A DNA stretch of 64,000 nt from RCIO01 sp965232405 (GCA_965232405.1 OZ246966.1:992001-1056000), one strand, 5' to 3'; counted from the first letter of the stretch, positions 7,902 through 15,738 are shown. Numbers and translations are program-made. The notes: generated by a model from the letters alone, not told the origin.

Positions 7902-9275
7902 ATGGCCCGTGACACGACCGATTCGCGCCCGATTGCCGGCATGGACGATCTCGTCGGTTATCTCGCCAAAGGGTGCAAGCCGCGCGAAGAATGGCGCATC
8001 GGCACCGAGCACGAAAAGTTCCCGTTCTACATCGACGGCAATGCGCCGGTTCCCTATGACGGCCCGCGCGGCATCAAGGCGCTGCTTGAAGGCATGCAGC
8101 GCACGCTTGGCTGGGATCCCATCATGGATGACGGCCGCATCATCGGGCTCGGCGGCCCGACCGGCCAGGGCGCAATCAGCCTCGAACCCGGCGGTCAGTT
8201 CGAGCTTTCGGGCGCACCGCTGGAAACGATCCATCAGACCTGCCGCGAAGGCAATGCGCATCTGGCCCAGCTTCGCGAAATAGCCCAGCCGCTCGGCATC
8301 GGTTTTCTGGGTCTCGGCGGCAGCCCGAAATGGACTCTGCCCGAGACTCCGCGAATGCCGAAATCACGCTACGACATCATGCGCGCCTATATGCCCAAGG
8401 TCGGCAGCCACGGGCTCGACATGATGCACCGGACATCGACGATCCAGGTCAATCTCGACTTCTCGTCGGAACAAGACATGCGGCGCAAGATGCAGGTGGG
8501 GCTGAAGCTGCAGCCGCTCGCCACAGCACTGTTCGCCAATTCGCCCTTCACCGACGGCAAGCCTAACGGGCTCAAGAGTTGGCGCGCGGACATCTGGCTC
8601 GATACCGACAACCAGCGCTCCGGCACGCACGAATTCTGCTTTGCGCTCGATTTCGGTTTTGCCAACTATGTCGAATGGGCGCTCGATGTGCCGATGTATT
8701 TCCTCATCCGTGACGGCCGCTATCACGACTGCACCCACATCACTTTCCGGCAGTTCATGGATGGCGCGCTTGGCAATTCGGTGCCCGATGCCGAGCCGAC
8801 GATGGGCGACTGGGCCAACCATCTTTCGACGCTTTTCCCCGACGTCCGGTTGAAGACGTTTCTTGAGATGCGCGGGGCCGATGGCGGACCCTGGCGGCGC
8901 ATCTGCGCACTGCCCGCCTTCTGGGTCGGGCTGCTCTACGATGACGCCGCTCTCGACGAGATCGAGACCTTCACCGCCGACTGGTCCTATGCCGAAGTGA
9001 TCGCCATGCGTAACGCCGTGCCGGCCGAAGCGCTGGAAGCGGGTTTCCGCAGCGGCAATCTACGTGAAGTCGCGCGCGACGTGCTTTCGATCGCGCGCAA
9101 GGGGCTCAAGAACCGCGCCCGGCTCAACAATGACGGCTTCGACGAAGCGGAGTTTCTCGCCCCGCTGGAAGAGGTGGTCGCACGCGGCACCACCAGCGCC
9201 GAAGAGATGGTCAAATCCTATCGAACGCGCTGGGATCACTCGATCGAGCCGGTGTTCATGGAATATGCCTATTGA
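7902..9275 (+). CDS. gshA: Glutamate-cysteine ligase, plant/alphaproteobacterial type
   Basis: The 457-residue protein belongs to the GCS2 family found in plants and alphaproteobacteria. Visible hallmarks are the N-terminal WRIGTEHEKF, GGQFELSGAPLETIHQTC around residues 96-110 and MHRTSTIQVNLDFSSE near residue 175. It makes gamma-glutamylcysteine, the first step of glutathione synthesis. The ATG at 7902 has a strong site GGGAGGAAG eleven bases upstream. It is 124 bp downstream of rsmE. Length and motif spacing are normal. Confidence 0.94.
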   Translation: MARDTTDSRPIAGMDDLVGYLAKGCKPREEWRIGTEHEKFPFYIDGNAPVPYDGPRGIKALLEGMQRTLGWDPIMDDGRIIGLGGPTGQGAISLEPGGQFELSGAPLETIHQTCREGNAHLAQLREIAQPLGIGFLGLGGSPKWTLPETPRMPKSRYDIMRAYMPKVGSHGLDMMHRTSTIQVNLDFSSEQDMRRKMQVGLKLQPLATALFANSPFTDGKPNGLKSWRADIWLDTDNQRSGTHEFCFALDFGFANYVEWALDVPMYFLIRDGRYHDCTHITFRQFMDGALGNSVPDAEPTMGDWANHLSTLFPDVRLKTFLEMRGADGGPWRRICALPAFWVGLLYDDAALDEIETFTADWSYAEVIAMRNAVPAEALEAGFRSGNLREVARDVLSIARKGLKNRARLNNDGFDEAEFLAPLEEVVARGTTSAEEMVKSYRTRWDHSIEPVFMEYAY

Positions 9276-9359
9276 TGCAGGGTTTGGCGCTCTGCGACAT
9301 CCGCCTCGCCCCGCCCGATCCTCCCGGAAGCGGGCTGTCTCTACCGATTGACTTTGAAT

Positions 9360-10403
9360 CTATGCCCTGACGGCCTGAGCGAGCGCCTCGCCCTGGATGA
9401 TGTCAGTGGCCGAGGTGCAGACCACACGATTGCGCCCGCTGTTTTTCGCGTCGTAAAGCGCCTTGTCGGCTGCTTTCATGAGGTCGGAAATCCCGTTCAT
9501 TGATTCAGTACATATCGCCACGCCGATGCTGATCGTCGTCGATATCTCATCCGGACTGGCAGTGAGGGGATTTTCGGCAACTTCGCGACGCAGACGCTCG
9601 GCGACCAGTTGAGCCTGTGCCAGATCCGTCTCTGGCAGGAGAAGTGCGAATTCTTCGCCGCCGACCCGTGCGAGTACATCGGAAGCGCGTTTGCAGCTGC
9701 CGGCGAGCTTCGTCAGATGAACAATCATCTGGTCGCCGACATCGTGTCCGAAACGGTCATTGATCGATTTGAAGAAATCGATATCGATCATCAGGAATGA
9801 CAAAGGCCGGCCATAACGCCGCGACCGGCTCCATTCGTGATCGGCAAGCGTCATGAAGTGACGCCTGTTGTAGATTCCGGTCATTCCATCGGTTGTTGCA
9901 AGCTGCTCAAGTTCCTCGGCATGCCGTACAATGTCGGTGATGTCGCTGTATGTCAGCATGCGTCCACCAGCAGGCAGCACGGCGCACTGGCAACGGATAA
10001 CCCGTCCATTGCTAAGGTGCTGGTCAATGGGAGTCGGATCTCCCGATTTGACCCACTCCATCCGCTCCGAAACGTACTTTCTGAGTTCTTCGGGGGAGAT
10101 CGCGTAAGCGCCGCTCTGCCGCGCGTATTCCAGCATCTCGGCATAGAGCGGCTTGCCCTCGACAAACTTCTGCGGAGAATTGAACATCGCGTGCAACGCC
10201 GGGTTGGCGTATTGCGCGCGCAGATCGTGGTCGAGGAGGATTACGCCGTTTTCGATGTTGTCGAGCGCGGCGTAGAGCGTTGCAAGCTCGGTCGCGGTGG
10301 TGCCAAGCACAGGTTGCCGGGCCGCAGCCGTTCGGCCGCGATGAACCTCCCGGCTGAGGCGTTTGGGTGCAGGCATTCCGTCGGTCGGTTGCGATCTCGG
10401 CAT
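9360..10403 (-). CDS. PAS-GGDEF diguanylate cyclase
   Basis: The 347-residue protein has a PAS domain (~residues 35-160; LDNIENGVILLDHDLRAQYAN) joined by a short helical linker to a GGDEF domain (TTDGMTGIYNRRHF onward). The active site reads GGEEF, and an inhibitory I-site RASD sits five residues before it, so it should make cyclic di-GMP and be product-inhibited. No transmembrane segment is visible; the protein is a cytosolic sensor. The start at 10403 is preferred over a longer frame from 10508 because GGAGGG lies 5 bases upstream. It is a single gene facing away from its neighbour. Confidence 0.9.
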   Translation of the reverse strand: MPRSQPTDGMPAPKRLSREVHRGRTAAARQPVLGTTATELATLYAALDNIENGVILLDHDLRAQYANPALHAMFNSPQKFVEGKPLYAEMLEYARQSGAYAISPEELRKYVSERMEWVKSGDPTPIDQHLSNGRVIRCQCAVLPAGGRMLTYSDITDIVRHAEELEQLATTDGMTGIYNRRHFMTLADHEWSRSRRYGRPLSFLMIDIDFFKSINDRFGHDVGDQMIVHLTKLAGSCKRASDVLARVGGEEFALLLPETDLAQAQLVAERLRREVAENPLTASPDEISTTISIGVAICTESMNGISDLMKAADKALYDAKNSGRNRVVCTSATDIIQGEALAQAVRA

Positions 10404-10752
10404 TGGTTGCCCTCCGGCGAGGCCGTGATCGGTGTACTGCGCATGATAGCGTACATCGATCATCAGCGAGGCCACATCGCGCTCAGTATGCGAGACGGAA
10501 ATGCACAATGCGTAACCTGCGCGCTGGGCCGGCCGAATTTGGCATATGTGGTAAAGGCACCGTTAATGGCTGGCCCGCCTGACTGAAGGCATGCTGACGG
10601 TCGGCGGCGATTTGCCTTCTGATGCAGCAATTGCCTGCGGCCAATGACAGCAATCGCAATTTCGCATCGACGGACTGACTTCGATGCCTCTTCAATGTTG
10701 CCGTAAAAGCCTCTAGCTTGCCGTTCACCAAGACAGCAGCGAGGAGAGCCCG
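10404..10752. other. Intergenic region between the divergent GGDEF and DUF937 genes
   Basis: About 350 bases with no supported gene. It should contain both divergent promoters. The only clear signals are the GGDEF ribosome binding site at its left end (GGAGGG on the minus strand) and GAGGAG just before the DUF937 ATG at 10753. The frames found inside it have coding-unlike composition. Confidence 0.5.
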
Positions 10753-11601
10753 ATGCAGTCATTGTTCGAGATGCTCAGCCAGGCCCAGAACGGGGCGGCC
10801 GTCGAACAGATGGCGCGCCAGTTTGGCCTGACACAGAAACAGACGCAGGAGGCGATAGAGGCGCTGATGCCCGCCTTCAGCGAAGGGCTGAAACGCAACG
10901 CGTCCGACCCCTCCGGCGTCGGCGATTTTCTGTCAGCGCTCTCGACCGGCCAGCACGCCCGGTATTTCGAAGACATGCAGCAGGCGTTCCAGCCAGCCGG
11001 CATCGCGGAAGGTAACGGCATCCTTGGTCATCTGTTCGGCTCGAAGGAGCTTTCGCGCGAAGTGGCGAAACAGGCGGAACAGGCAACCGGGATCGGTCAG
11101 GACATTCTCAAACAGATGCTGCCGGTGCTGGCCTCCATGATCATGGGCGGCCTCTTCAAGCAGTCGACCGGGCAGCAGCGGACGCAGAAATCCGGCTCCA
11201 ACCCGCTCACCGAGATCATGGAGCAGATGATGCGCCAGGGCGGCGGCATGAGCACGCCACATCCGGAAGCGCCGCAGCCCGGAATGAACCCGTTCGACAA
11301 TCCCTTCGGCAAGGTGCTGGAGGGCATGTTTGGCGGCAACAGCACCAAGCCGGCGCGCGCGCCGCAAAGCCCTTATGGCGACAATCCGCTCGGCAAGATC
11401 TTTGAGGAAATGATGCGCGGAGGCGGACAGCAGCAGAAGGCCGCGCCAAAGAAGAAGTCAAACCCGTCTGGCCGCGCCCGCACGCCCTATGACGACCTGT
11501 TCGGCGACATGTTCGAGGCCGGCGCCAAGACCCGCGACGACTACCAGAAGGGCATGGAGTCGATCTTCGACCAATTCCTCAAGGGCATGAACCGCCAGTA
11601 A
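10753..11601 (+). CDS. DUF937 domain-containing protein
   Basis: The 282-residue protein begins with a DUF937 domain (residues ~1-150): helical segments including VEQMARQFGLTQKQTQEAIEALMPAF and LSREVAKQAEQATGIGQDILKQMLPVLASMIMGGLF. The C-terminal half is low complexity, rich in Gly, Gln, Pro and Met, with two repeats of the form NPFDNPFGKVLEGMF / DNPLGKIFEEMMRGG and a similar DLFGDMFEAG unit. The function of the family is unknown. GAGGAG precedes the ATG at 10753. It is a single-gene unit. Confidence 0.85.
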   Translation: MQSLFEMLSQAQNGAAVEQMARQFGLTQKQTQEAIEALMPAFSEGLKRNASDPSGVGDFLSALSTGQHARYFEDMQQAFQPAGIAEGNGILGHLFGSKELSREVAKQAEQATGIGQDILKQMLPVLASMIMGGLFKQSTGQQRTQKSGSNPLTEIMEQMMRQGGGMSTPHPEAPQPGMNPFDNPFGKVLEGMFGGNSTKPARAPQSPYGDNPLGKIFEEMMRGGGQQQKAAPKKKSNPSGRARTPYDDLFGDMFEAGAKTRDDYQKGMESIFDQFLKGMNRQ

Positions 11602-11607
11602 CAATGT

Positions 11608-11636
11608 AAAAAGCCCGGCTCCTTTCGGAACCGGGC
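11608..11636 (-). terminator. Rho-independent terminator of the DUF1127 unit
   Basis: On the minus strand the stem GCCCGG...CCGGGC, extended inward by TCC/GGA, is followed directly by TTTTT (plus-strand AAAAA at 11608-11612). The orientation fits termination of the DUF1127 transcript coming from 11988. It lies only 7 bases from the DUF937 stop, so it may also shield that gene from antisense reading. Confidence 0.75.
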
Positions 11637-11640
11637 AATG

Positions 11641-11692
11641 CGCAGGCGGCCGGCTCTCGCCGGTATTGAGGGGTAGGGGGAACGCGCCTGCG
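11641..11692 (-). promoter_or_regulatory. Structured 3' UTR element of the DUF1127 gene
   Basis: Between the DUF1127 stop and its terminator, an 8-bp perfect stem (CGCAGGCG at 11641-11648 with CGCCTGCG at 11685-11692) encloses a second hairpin CCGGC-TCTC-GCCGG (11650-11663). On the transcribed strand a C-rich single-stranded run CCCCCTACCCC also lies inside. Such C-rich structured 3' regions after DUF1127 genes give rise to small RNAs in Rhodobacter; here this is an inference from structure only. Confidence 0.45.
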
Positions 11693-11700
11693 TTGGGAGA

Positions 11701-11988
11701 TCAGGAAACGCGGCGCGCCGCATCCTCCAGCATGTTGCGCTGGCTGCGCAGCGCGGCCAGATGCGCCGTCGGATCGACATCGGGACGGCGGTTCCACGCT
11801 GAGCGCAGATCGCCCCGCGTGATCCCGATATCGGCCAGTTCCCAATCCGACATTTCCTGCAGTCGGCGGAACTGGCGACGATTGTTCCAGTCACGATAGA
11901 AGGCCGCCGCGATGCCGGATACGCGCCTGGCGGCTGCGATCCACGACGCGCCAATTCCCAACGGTTCCCGAGCTTCGAAAACGGCCAT
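11701..11988 (-). CDS. DUF1127 domain-containing small protein
   Basis: This 95-residue basic protein contains the DUF1127 signature near the middle: FYRDWNNRRQFRRLQEMSDWELADIGITRGDLRSAW. In Rhizobiales these small Arg-rich proteins are targets of the LysR regulator VtlR/LsrB and affect RNA turnover and stress or phosphate physiology. It is divergent from just such a LysR gene across 175 bp, and its 3' side carries a structured element and a terminator. The start at 11988 has GAGAAAT just upstream. Confidence 0.88.
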   Translation of the reverse strand: MAVFEAREPLGIGASWIAAARRVSGIAAAFYRDWNNRRQFRRLQEMSDWELADIGITRGDLRSAWNRRPDVDPTAHLAALRSQRNMLEDAARRVS

Positions 11989-12134
11989 GATATTTCTCCT
12001 TCATCACAACGGCGGCCAAAGCCGCTTCGGCGCAGGGAGGTGCGACCGAAACGGCGAGTGAAGCGGCTTTTCGCTTGAACGGGTGCTGTATGAAGGGACG
12101 GTATTGATTAGTCCAACGAATGTTTTTAATCCTT

Positions 12135-12152
12135 ATCATCAAAACAGATGAT
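12135..12152. promoter_or_regulatory. Candidate operator: ATCATC-N6-GATGAT inverted repeat
   Basis: A dyad at 12135-12140 and 12147-12152 sits 12 bases before the LysR start and between the two divergent genes, where LysR-type proteins usually bind to autoregulate. The surrounding stretch is AT-rich (TGTTTTTAATCCTTATC). The position and symmetry are seen; the binding protein is inferred. Confidence 0.35.
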
Positions 12153-12163
12153 GGATTGATGCC

Positions 12164-13120
12164 ATGACCGCGCCACTCGACCTCGATCAGGTTCAAACCT
12201 TTCTTGCAATCGCGGATTCCGGTTCCTTCACGCGGGCGGCGGAAGAGGTGCATCGCACACAGTCGGCGGTTTCCATGCAGATGCGCAGGCTTGAAGAGCG
12301 CATCGGCAAGCCGCTGTTCATGAAGGACGGGCGCACCAACAGGCTGACGGAAGACGGCGAGCGGCTGCTCGCCTATGCCAGAAGGCTCATTCGCCTCAAC
12401 CGCGAGACGTTGGCCGCCTTCGACGATTACAGCCTTGAAGGGCAGATCAGGATCGGCACGCCCGACGACTATGCCGACCGTTTCCTGCCCGAGATCATGG
12501 GCCGTTTCGTGCGCTCCAATCCGCGCGTGGAACTCTCGGTCGTGTGCGAACCGACATCCAACCTCTCCGACCTCATTCGCCGCGGTCAGCTCGACATCGC
12601 GCTGGTCACGCAGTGCGACGATGCTCGCGTCAGCGAGGTTGTGCGCCGCGAGCCGCTATTGTGGGTCGGTTCGGCCAGCCATATGGCGCATGAAGACACG
12701 CAGCTTCCGCTCGCCGTCGGCAGGCCCAGCTGCGCCTGGCGTCGCGCCGCCACCGAAGCGCTGACGGCGCAGGGCCGTGACTACAAGATCCTTTTCACCA
12801 GCTGGTCGGCGCAGGTCGTCATCGCTGCCGTACTTGGCGGGCTGGCGGTTTCGGTGCTGCCGGAGTGTGCGCTGCGGCCCGGCATGCGGGTGCTGGGCGA
12901 GGCGGAAGGGTTCGTGCCACTGCCCGACGTCCAGATCGGCATCATGCGCGGCCACACCACGCGGCCCGATATCGTTGACGCGCTGGCGCGCCATATCGCT
13001 GAAAGCCTCGACAACATCTCCGTGCCGCCGACAGAAGCAGTGCCCGGCCTTGACGCTGAAACGCTCGCCCTGGCCCGCGCGCGACAGCAGATGCAGAGGC
13101 AGTTGGCGCCCGGGTGGTGA
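12164..13120 (+). CDS. LysR-family transcriptional regulator, VtlR/LsrB-like
   Basis: The 318-residue protein has an N-terminal winged helix-turn-helix (DQVQTFLAIADSGSFTRAAE, then RTQSAVSMQMRRLEERIGKPLF) and a LysR substrate-binding domain from ~residue 95 (IRIGTPDDYADRFLPEIM). The sequence and the divergent DUF1127 gene both recall VtlR of Brucella/Agrobacterium and LsrB of Sinorhizobium, which control DUF1127 proteins, the sRNA AbcR2 and stress genes. The ortholog assignment is from memory of the family and not proven here. It lies 53 bp upstream of xseA. Confidence 0.82.
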   Translation: MTAPLDLDQVQTFLAIADSGSFTRAAEEVHRTQSAVSMQMRRLEERIGKPLFMKDGRTNRLTEDGERLLAYARRLIRLNRETLAAFDDYSLEGQIRIGTPDDYADRFLPEIMGRFVRSNPRVELSVVCEPTSNLSDLIRRGQLDIALVTQCDDARVSEVVRREPLLWVGSASHMAHEDTQLPLAVGRPSCAWRRAATEALTAQGRDYKILFTSWSAQVVIAAVLGGLAVSVLPECALRPGMRVLGEAEGFVPLPDVQIGIMRGHTTRPDIVDALARHIAESLDNISVPPTEAVPGLDAETLALARARQQMQRQLAPGW

Positions 13121-13173
13121 GGGGGCTTTCCTCACACCCTTGACGCCGCCTCCCCTTCGCGCCCCAATCGGGT

Positions 13174-14739
13174 ATGAGTGACCTTCTGCCAGACGATTCG
13201 CCCACCAACGCAGCCGAATTCAGCGTCAGCGAGATTTCGGGCGCGCTGAAACGCGTCGTCGAAGATGCCTTCGGCAATGTGCGGGTGCGTGGCGAGATTT
13301 CCGGCTATCGCGGGCCGCATTCCTCCGGCCATGCCTATTTCAGCCTCAAGGACGACCGGGCGCGGATCGAGGCCGTGATCTGGCGCGGCACATTCGGTCG
13401 GCTGAAGTTCAAGCCCGAAGAAGGCATGGAGGTGATCGCCTCGGGCAAGCTGACCACCTATGCCGGCTCGTCGAAATACCAGATCGTGATCGAGCAGCTG
13501 GAGCCGGCCGGCGCCGGCGCGCTGATGGCGCTTCTGGAAGAACGGCGCAGGAAACTCGAAGCCGAGGGCCTGTTCGCGGCGGAGCGCAAGCGTCCCCTGC
13601 CCTACATGCCCCGTGTGATCGGCGTCATCACCTCACCGACCGGCGCGGTCATCCGCGACATCATCCACCGCATCACCGACCGTTTCCCGCTCAATGTCAT
13701 CGTGTGGCCGGTGCGTGTGCAGGGCGAGACGGCCGGGCCGGAAGTTGCGGCGGCGGTTGAGGGTTTCAACGCGCTTGAACCCGGCGGGCCGATCGCCCGG
13801 CCCGACCTCCTGATCGTGGCGCGCGGCGGCGGCAGCCTCGAAGATCTGTGGGGCTTTAACGACGAGATCGTGGTGCGCGCGGTTGCAGCCTCGGGCATTC
13901 CGGTCATCTCGGCGGTCGGGCACGAGACCGACTGGACGCTGATCGACCATGCCGCAGACATGCGCGCGCCAACGCCAACGGGTGCCGCAGAACTTGCGGT
14001 GCCGGTGAAGGCAGAGCTTGAAGCGGCCATCGCCAGCCTCGGAGCGCGGCTGCAAGGCGCCACGAGCCGGCTCGCGGACCGGCGCTGGCAGGCGGTTCGG
14101 GCAGCAGCGCGCGCGCTGCCCTCGGCCGATCAACTGCTCGCGCTGCCGCGCCGGCGCTTCGATGAGGCTGCGTCACGGCTGGGCCGTGGGCTGGAAATTG
14201 CGGTGGAGCGGAAGCGGGCGCGGGCCGATCGTGCGCGTCTGTCGCCGTCGATGCTGTCGCGCCGTGTGCGTGAGGAAAGCCGTCGCGTTCAACAGGCAAA
14301 TGACCGGCTGTCGGTTTCCTTTCGCGGGCTGGTGAGCAATCGCCGCGCACGCTTCGACCAGTATGCCGGGCGGATCGCGCCGACTGCACTCAAAAGTCGG
14401 CTGGCGCAATCGGCAGAAAAACTGGAGGCGCTTGGCGGCCGCGGCCTACGGGCCGAGACCGCCCGGCTGGAACGGACCCGCGCGAGGCTCGCCCAATCGT
14501 CCCGACTGCTCGAAACACTGTCGCACCGCTCCGTGCTGGAGCGCGGCTATGCGCTGGTGCTCAACGCTGACGGCGCGCTGGTCAAACGCGCAGCCAGCCT
14601 GACAAAGGGTGAGGAAGTGGCGATCCGCTTCGCCGACGGCGATGCCGGCGCGATCACGACCGGCGGAGAACCGCCGAAGGCGAAACCCAAGCCGGCTGCA
14701 AAGCCGAAGGCTCCGGACGCGCAGGGCGATCTGTTCTGA
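13174..14739 (+). CDS. xseA: Exodeoxyribonuclease VII large subunit
   Basis: The 521-residue protein has the OB-fold tRNA_anti domain (residues ~15-110: VRVRGEISGYRGPHSSGHAYF) followed by the exonuclease VII catalytic region (RVIGVITSPTGAVIRDIIHR, IVARGGGSLEDLWGFNDE, ISAVGHETDWTLIDHAAD). A long Arg/Ala-rich coiled coil follows (~280-455) and then a Lys/Pro/Ala tail ending in DLF. It degrades single-stranded DNA together with XseB, which is not in this window. The C-terminal KPKPAAKPKAP extension is common in rhizobia. Confidence 0.95.
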   Translation: MSDLLPDDSPTNAAEFSVSEISGALKRVVEDAFGNVRVRGEISGYRGPHSSGHAYFSLKDDRARIEAVIWRGTFGRLKFKPEEGMEVIASGKLTTYAGSSKYQIVIEQLEPAGAGALMALLEERRRKLEAEGLFAAERKRPLPYMPRVIGVITSPTGAVIRDIIHRITDRFPLNVIVWPVRVQGETAGPEVAAAVEGFNALEPGGPIARPDLLIVARGGGSLEDLWGFNDEIVVRAVAASGIPVISAVGHETDWTLIDHAADMRAPTPTGAAELAVPVKAELEAAIASLGARLQGATSRLADRRWQAVRAAARALPSADQLLALPRRRFDEAASRLGRGLEIAVERKRARADRARLSPSMLSRRVREESRRVQQANDRLSVSFRGLVSNRRARFDQYAGRIAPTALKSRLAQSAEKLEALGGRGLRAETARLERTRARLAQSSRLLETLSHRSVLERGYALVLNADGALVKRAASLTKGEEVAIRFADGDAGAITTGGEPPKAKPKPAAKPKAPDAQGDLF

Positions 14740-14747
14740 GGGGAAGC

Positions 14748-14824
14748 TGGTACGGTTGGCTGGGGTCGAACCAGCGACCTCCGGATCCACAATCCGGCGC
14801 TCTAACCAACTGAGCTACAACCGC
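14748..14824 (-). tRNA. tRNA-His (anticodon GTG)
   Basis: The minus strand folds into a full 77-nt cloverleaf with encoded CCA. The anticodon stem CCGGA/TCCGG encloses a TTGTGGA loop, giving anticodon GTG; the D-arm reads AGCTCAGTTGGTTAGAGC and the T-loop GGTTCGACCCC. The acceptor stem GCGGTTG pairs with CAACCGT, so position 1:72 is a G-U wobble, the discriminator is A73 and the genomic base before G1 is T, not G. That is the divergent alphaproteobacterial tRNA-His type lacking G-1. It lies between xseA and the phasin gene. Confidence 0.96.
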
Positions 14825-14840
14825 ACATTTTCGTTGGCGG

Positions 14841-14869
14841 TGAATAAGGCCAATCGGATACAGATTCAA
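14841..14869 (-). promoter_or_regulatory. Candidate promoter of tRNA-His
   Basis: On the minus strand TTGAAT (-35) and TATTCA (-10) are separated by exactly 17 bases, and the -10 ends 16 bases before the tRNA 5' end, a spacing typical for a short tRNA leader. No experimental support. Confidence 0.45.
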
Positions 14870-14910
14870 GCCGTTTCCGGGCCAACTGCGTAGTGAAAAT
14901 CAGGCAAAGA

Positions 14911-14943
14911 AAAAGGCCGGCGGGAGGAGGTGCCGACCTTTTT
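14911..14943 (-). terminator. Terminator hairpin with CCTCCTCCC loop (hairpin 3 of 3)
   Basis: On the minus strand the stem AAAAGGTCGGC pairs with GCCGGCCTTTT around the loop ACCTCCTCCC and is followed by a T-rich tail. One pair is U-G on the minus strand but would be a C-A mismatch on the plus strand, so the element is made from the minus strand. It ends the phasin transcript or a small RNA derived from it. Confidence 0.75.
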
Positions 14944-15012
14944 CTCTATGTCCGGCCAATGGGAGGAGGTATTGGCCTTTCACGCCGCGGTCCGGTGGGA
15001 GGAGGATACCGG
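14911..15012 (-). ncRNA. Three-hairpin CCTCCTCCC element (cuckoo/MmgR-like), 3' of phasin
   Basis: Three consecutive hairpins on the minus strand each expose CCTCCTCCC in the loop: 15012-14992 (stem CCGGT/ACCGG), 14977-14954 (perfect GGCCAAT/ATTGGCC) and 14942-14911 (terminator). CCUCCUCCC is an anti-Shine-Dalgarno sequence and the hallmark of the alphaproteobacterial cuckoo/CcsR sRNAs and of the rhizobial sRNA MmgR. The first hairpin starts only 27 bases after the phasin stop with no clear separate promoter, so it may be a 3' UTR element or a processed sRNA. No deposited family match was tested. Confidence 0.65.
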
Positions 15013-15038
15013 TTTGTCGCGGGTTGCTGTTCAGGTCG

Positions 15039-15494
15039 TCAGGCGACCTTGAATTCCTTCATTGCCTTCTCAAAGGCGGTCTTGGCCGGCTTGGTCACGT
15101 CCTCGGCGGCCTTGGTGGAGGCTGCCTGGATGTCCTTGGCCTGCTCGACCATCATCTCGTAGCTCTTGCGCATGTAAGCGGTCTGGAGCTCGAGAATTTC
15201 GGAGAGCGACTTCACGCCGACCAGCGCTTCCATGTGAGCGAAGTTGGCTTCGGCGCCGGCGCGCATCGCGGCAATCGACTTCTTCGACAGGTCGTCGGAG
15301 GCCGACTTGGCGGTTTCGAACGTGGATTCGAACACTTTCTGTGCGTCTTCCATGCTGTCCTTCACCTTCGCATATGCTTCCTTGGACTGCTCAACGCCCT
15401 TTTCCGCGAATGCGCGGAACTGCTCGGTCGCCTGACCGGCGTCAAACGTCGGAAATTCAGTGATTTCCGCAGTCTTGGTGGCTGCCTTGGTCAT
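15039..15494 (-). CDS. Phasin family protein (PHB granule-associated)
   Basis: This 151-residue protein is Ala/Lys/Glu-rich and largely helical, with the phasin pattern from about residue 35 (AEKGVEQSKEAYAKVKDSMEDAQ, SLSEILELQTAYMRKSYEMMVEQAKDI). It matches the TIGR01841 / Phasin_2 type that coats polyhydroxybutyrate granules. The ATG at 15494 is chosen (MTKAATKTAEIT) with GGGAAACGAG upstream; the longer frame to 15602 runs through the promoter. Expression is probably controlled by PhaR-like sites in the promoter, and the 3' side carries the triple hairpin element. Confidence 0.9.
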   Translation of the reverse strand: MTKAATKTAEITEFPTFDAGQATEQFRAFAEKGVEQSKEAYAKVKDSMEDAQKVFESTFETAKSASDDLSKKSIAAMRAGAEANFAHMEALVGVKSLSEILELQTAYMRKSYEMMVEQAKDIQAASTKAAEDVTKPAKTAFEKAMKEFKVA

Positions 15495-15549
15495 TTCTCG
15501 TTTCCCTTTCCGCGCCGTCAGCGCGATGTGGTGTTCGTTGCTGACCGTC

Positions 15550-15597
15550 CATATAGCACTGGCTTTTGTGCATTGCAACATCGGATGCTGCATTGCA
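15550..15597 (-). promoter_or_regulatory. Phasin promoter with two TGCATTGCA operator copies
   Basis: On the minus strand TTGCAA (15578-15573) and TATATG (15555-15550) are spaced by 17 bases, a good sigma-70 promoter about 50 bases before the phasin ATG. TGCATTGCA occurs twice, at 15569-15577 overlapping the -35 and at 15589-15597, exactly 20 bases (two helical turns) apart. It fits the TGC-N3-GCA pattern of PhaR/AniA, the repressor that responds to PHB granules. The repressor identity is inferred. Confidence 0.55.
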
Positions 15598-15738
15598 CTC
15601 AAAAAATTGTCGCATCAGGGGTTAACCACGCCCGCAGGTCGCCGTGCACATAACCAGCGAGTTGTGGACTTGGCCGCCGGCCTGATATTATTACCAATGC
15701 GTTAACCTGCCGATGTTCCGGACAAACAGCCTCGTTTC

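Noticed and set aside
10463..10762. A 99-codon minus-strand frame upstream of the GGDEF gene
   Set aside because: Covers the divergent promoter region, no ribosome site and coding-unlike composition.
14911..15012. Possible CRISPR or tandem repeat because GGGAGGAGG recurs three times
   Set aside because: Only the loop sequence recurs; stems differ and each unit folds by itself, so it is a hairpin array and not a CRISPR.
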